Source: Eubacteriales bacterium (GTDB lineage Bacteria > Bacillota > Clostridia > Oscillospirales > Oscillospiraceae). Taken from it: DNA of 38,021 bases. The notes beneath the pieces were generated by a model. The model was not told the origin of the DNA. It did not search any database and saw nothing but the letters and a program-made list of their open reading frames with translations. A program made the position numbers and the translations under genes. Shown here one piece after another: positions 37,968 to 38,021 of this stretch. Position 1 is the stretch's first letter, and every line of letters starts with the position of its first letter. The stretch lies in NCBI GenBank assembly GCA_030539285.1, contig JAUNSH010000028.1, positions 1 to 38,021 on the forward strand, in the 5' to 3' direction.

Positions 37968-38021
37968 GTGCGCCCATAAGGGGCAGAGTAAATCCGCTTA
38001 GCAAGCGGCTGGCGTGAGGTT
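37968..38021 (+). mobile_element. Group II intron, 5' end (continues past window)
   Basis: The relaxase reading is broken by GTGCGCCC, the conserved 5' start of group II introns (GUGYG; Ll.LtrB begins GUGCGCCC). The next bases fold as domain I does: GCCC ATAA GGGGC, then CCGCTT AGC AAGCGG as a perfect hairpin. The proposed splice site follows ATCATTT in the relaxase motif III region, so IBS1 would be about TCATTT. The remainder of the ribozyme and any reverse transcriptase/maturase gene are outside the window. Confidence 0.8.

Larger units (their letters stand above)
5826..38021 (+). mobile_element. Integrative conjugative element, Tn1549/CTn4-like (right end outside window)
   Basis: The gene order parA-parB-rep-pcfB-virD4-Maff2-TrbL-PrgI-virB4-NlpC-DUF4315-DUF4366-topB-ArdC/YodL-TTRAP-helicase-DUF3849-mobC-relaxase is the backbone known from Clostridia elements of the Tn1549/CTn2/CTn4 group. 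The left boundary is placed at the break in the integrase fragment near 5825. The right boundary and the element's own integrase lie beyond the window. About 32 kb are visible. Confidence 0.85.

Noticed and set aside
37968-38017. Natural C-terminus of a short relaxase ending at 38017
   Set aside because: The last about 17 codons do not resemble relaxase sequence, and the DNA begins with the group II intron 5' consensus followed by fitting hairpins.

Overview
The window looks like Firmicutes DNA, probably a gut Clostridia of the Oscillospiraceae/Lachnospiraceae type. The reasons are strong AGGAGG-type ribosome sites, several TTG/GTG starts, moderately GC-rich coding sequence, and a conjugation gene set in the order known from Tn1549/CTn4-like elements of Clostridioides difficile (CD1115-CD1107 type). 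Species cannot be named from this sequence alone.

Left flank (1-5825). This part holds the 3' end of a tRNA with its terminator, a two-gene minus-strand operon of unknown function, and an Lsa/CplR-type ABC-F ribosome-protection ATPase. The ABC-F gene has what looks like a complete attenuator leader: promoter, 6-codon peptide and intrinsic terminator. After it come a DUF3892 gene, small unknown genes, an FMN-binding split-barrel protein with a small partner, and a DnaQ-like exonuclease. The flank ends in the C-terminal fragment of a tyrosine recombinase, cut just before its conserved HTFAT box. I read that cut as the left junction of an integrative conjugative element (ICE).

ICE backbone (about 5826 to beyond 38021, all main genes on the + strand). 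The maintenance block is parA, parB, a small gene, a replication initiator carrying 15-bp iteron-like repeats inside its own gene, a DUF4406/7768-like gene and a paralogue of the small gene. The transfer block is pcfB, a VirD4-type coupling ATPase, two copies of a Maff2 (VirB2-like) membrane protein with identical amino-acid sequence, VirB6/TrbL, PrgI (VirB3-like), VirB4, an NlpC/P60 cell-wall hydrolase (VirB1-like role), DUF4315 and DUF4366. A DNA-processing block follows: topoisomerase III, an ArdC/YodL-domain protein, TTRAP, a 2453-residue methylase/helicase protein, DUF3849, MobC and a MOB_P relaxase. The integrase is not in the window and would be expected further right.

Interruptions. 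(i) A tnpV gene with its own strong ribosome site lies wholly inside the giant helicase gene in the +1 frame. (ii) A small AT-rich membrane-protein gene with its own promoter and terminator sits after topB. (iii) An AT-rich cargo island (35.5-37.5 kb) with an XRE regulator, a divergent promoter/operator, a SLOG-family protein and unknown genes separates mobC and its downstream genes from the relaxase. (iv) The relaxase is split right after its metal-binding histidine motif by what appears to be the 5' end of a group II intron (from 37968), the same kind of target used by Ll.LtrB. The window ends inside that intron.

Expected working: ParA/ParB and the internal-origin Rep would keep the excised circle. 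MobC and relaxase would nick oriT, and PcfB/VirD4 would deliver the strand to a VirB4/B6/PrgI/Maff2 channel opened through the wall by the NlpC/P60 enzyme. Topoisomerase, ArdC-like and helicase proteins would process or protect the DNA. Active relaxase should require intron splicing.
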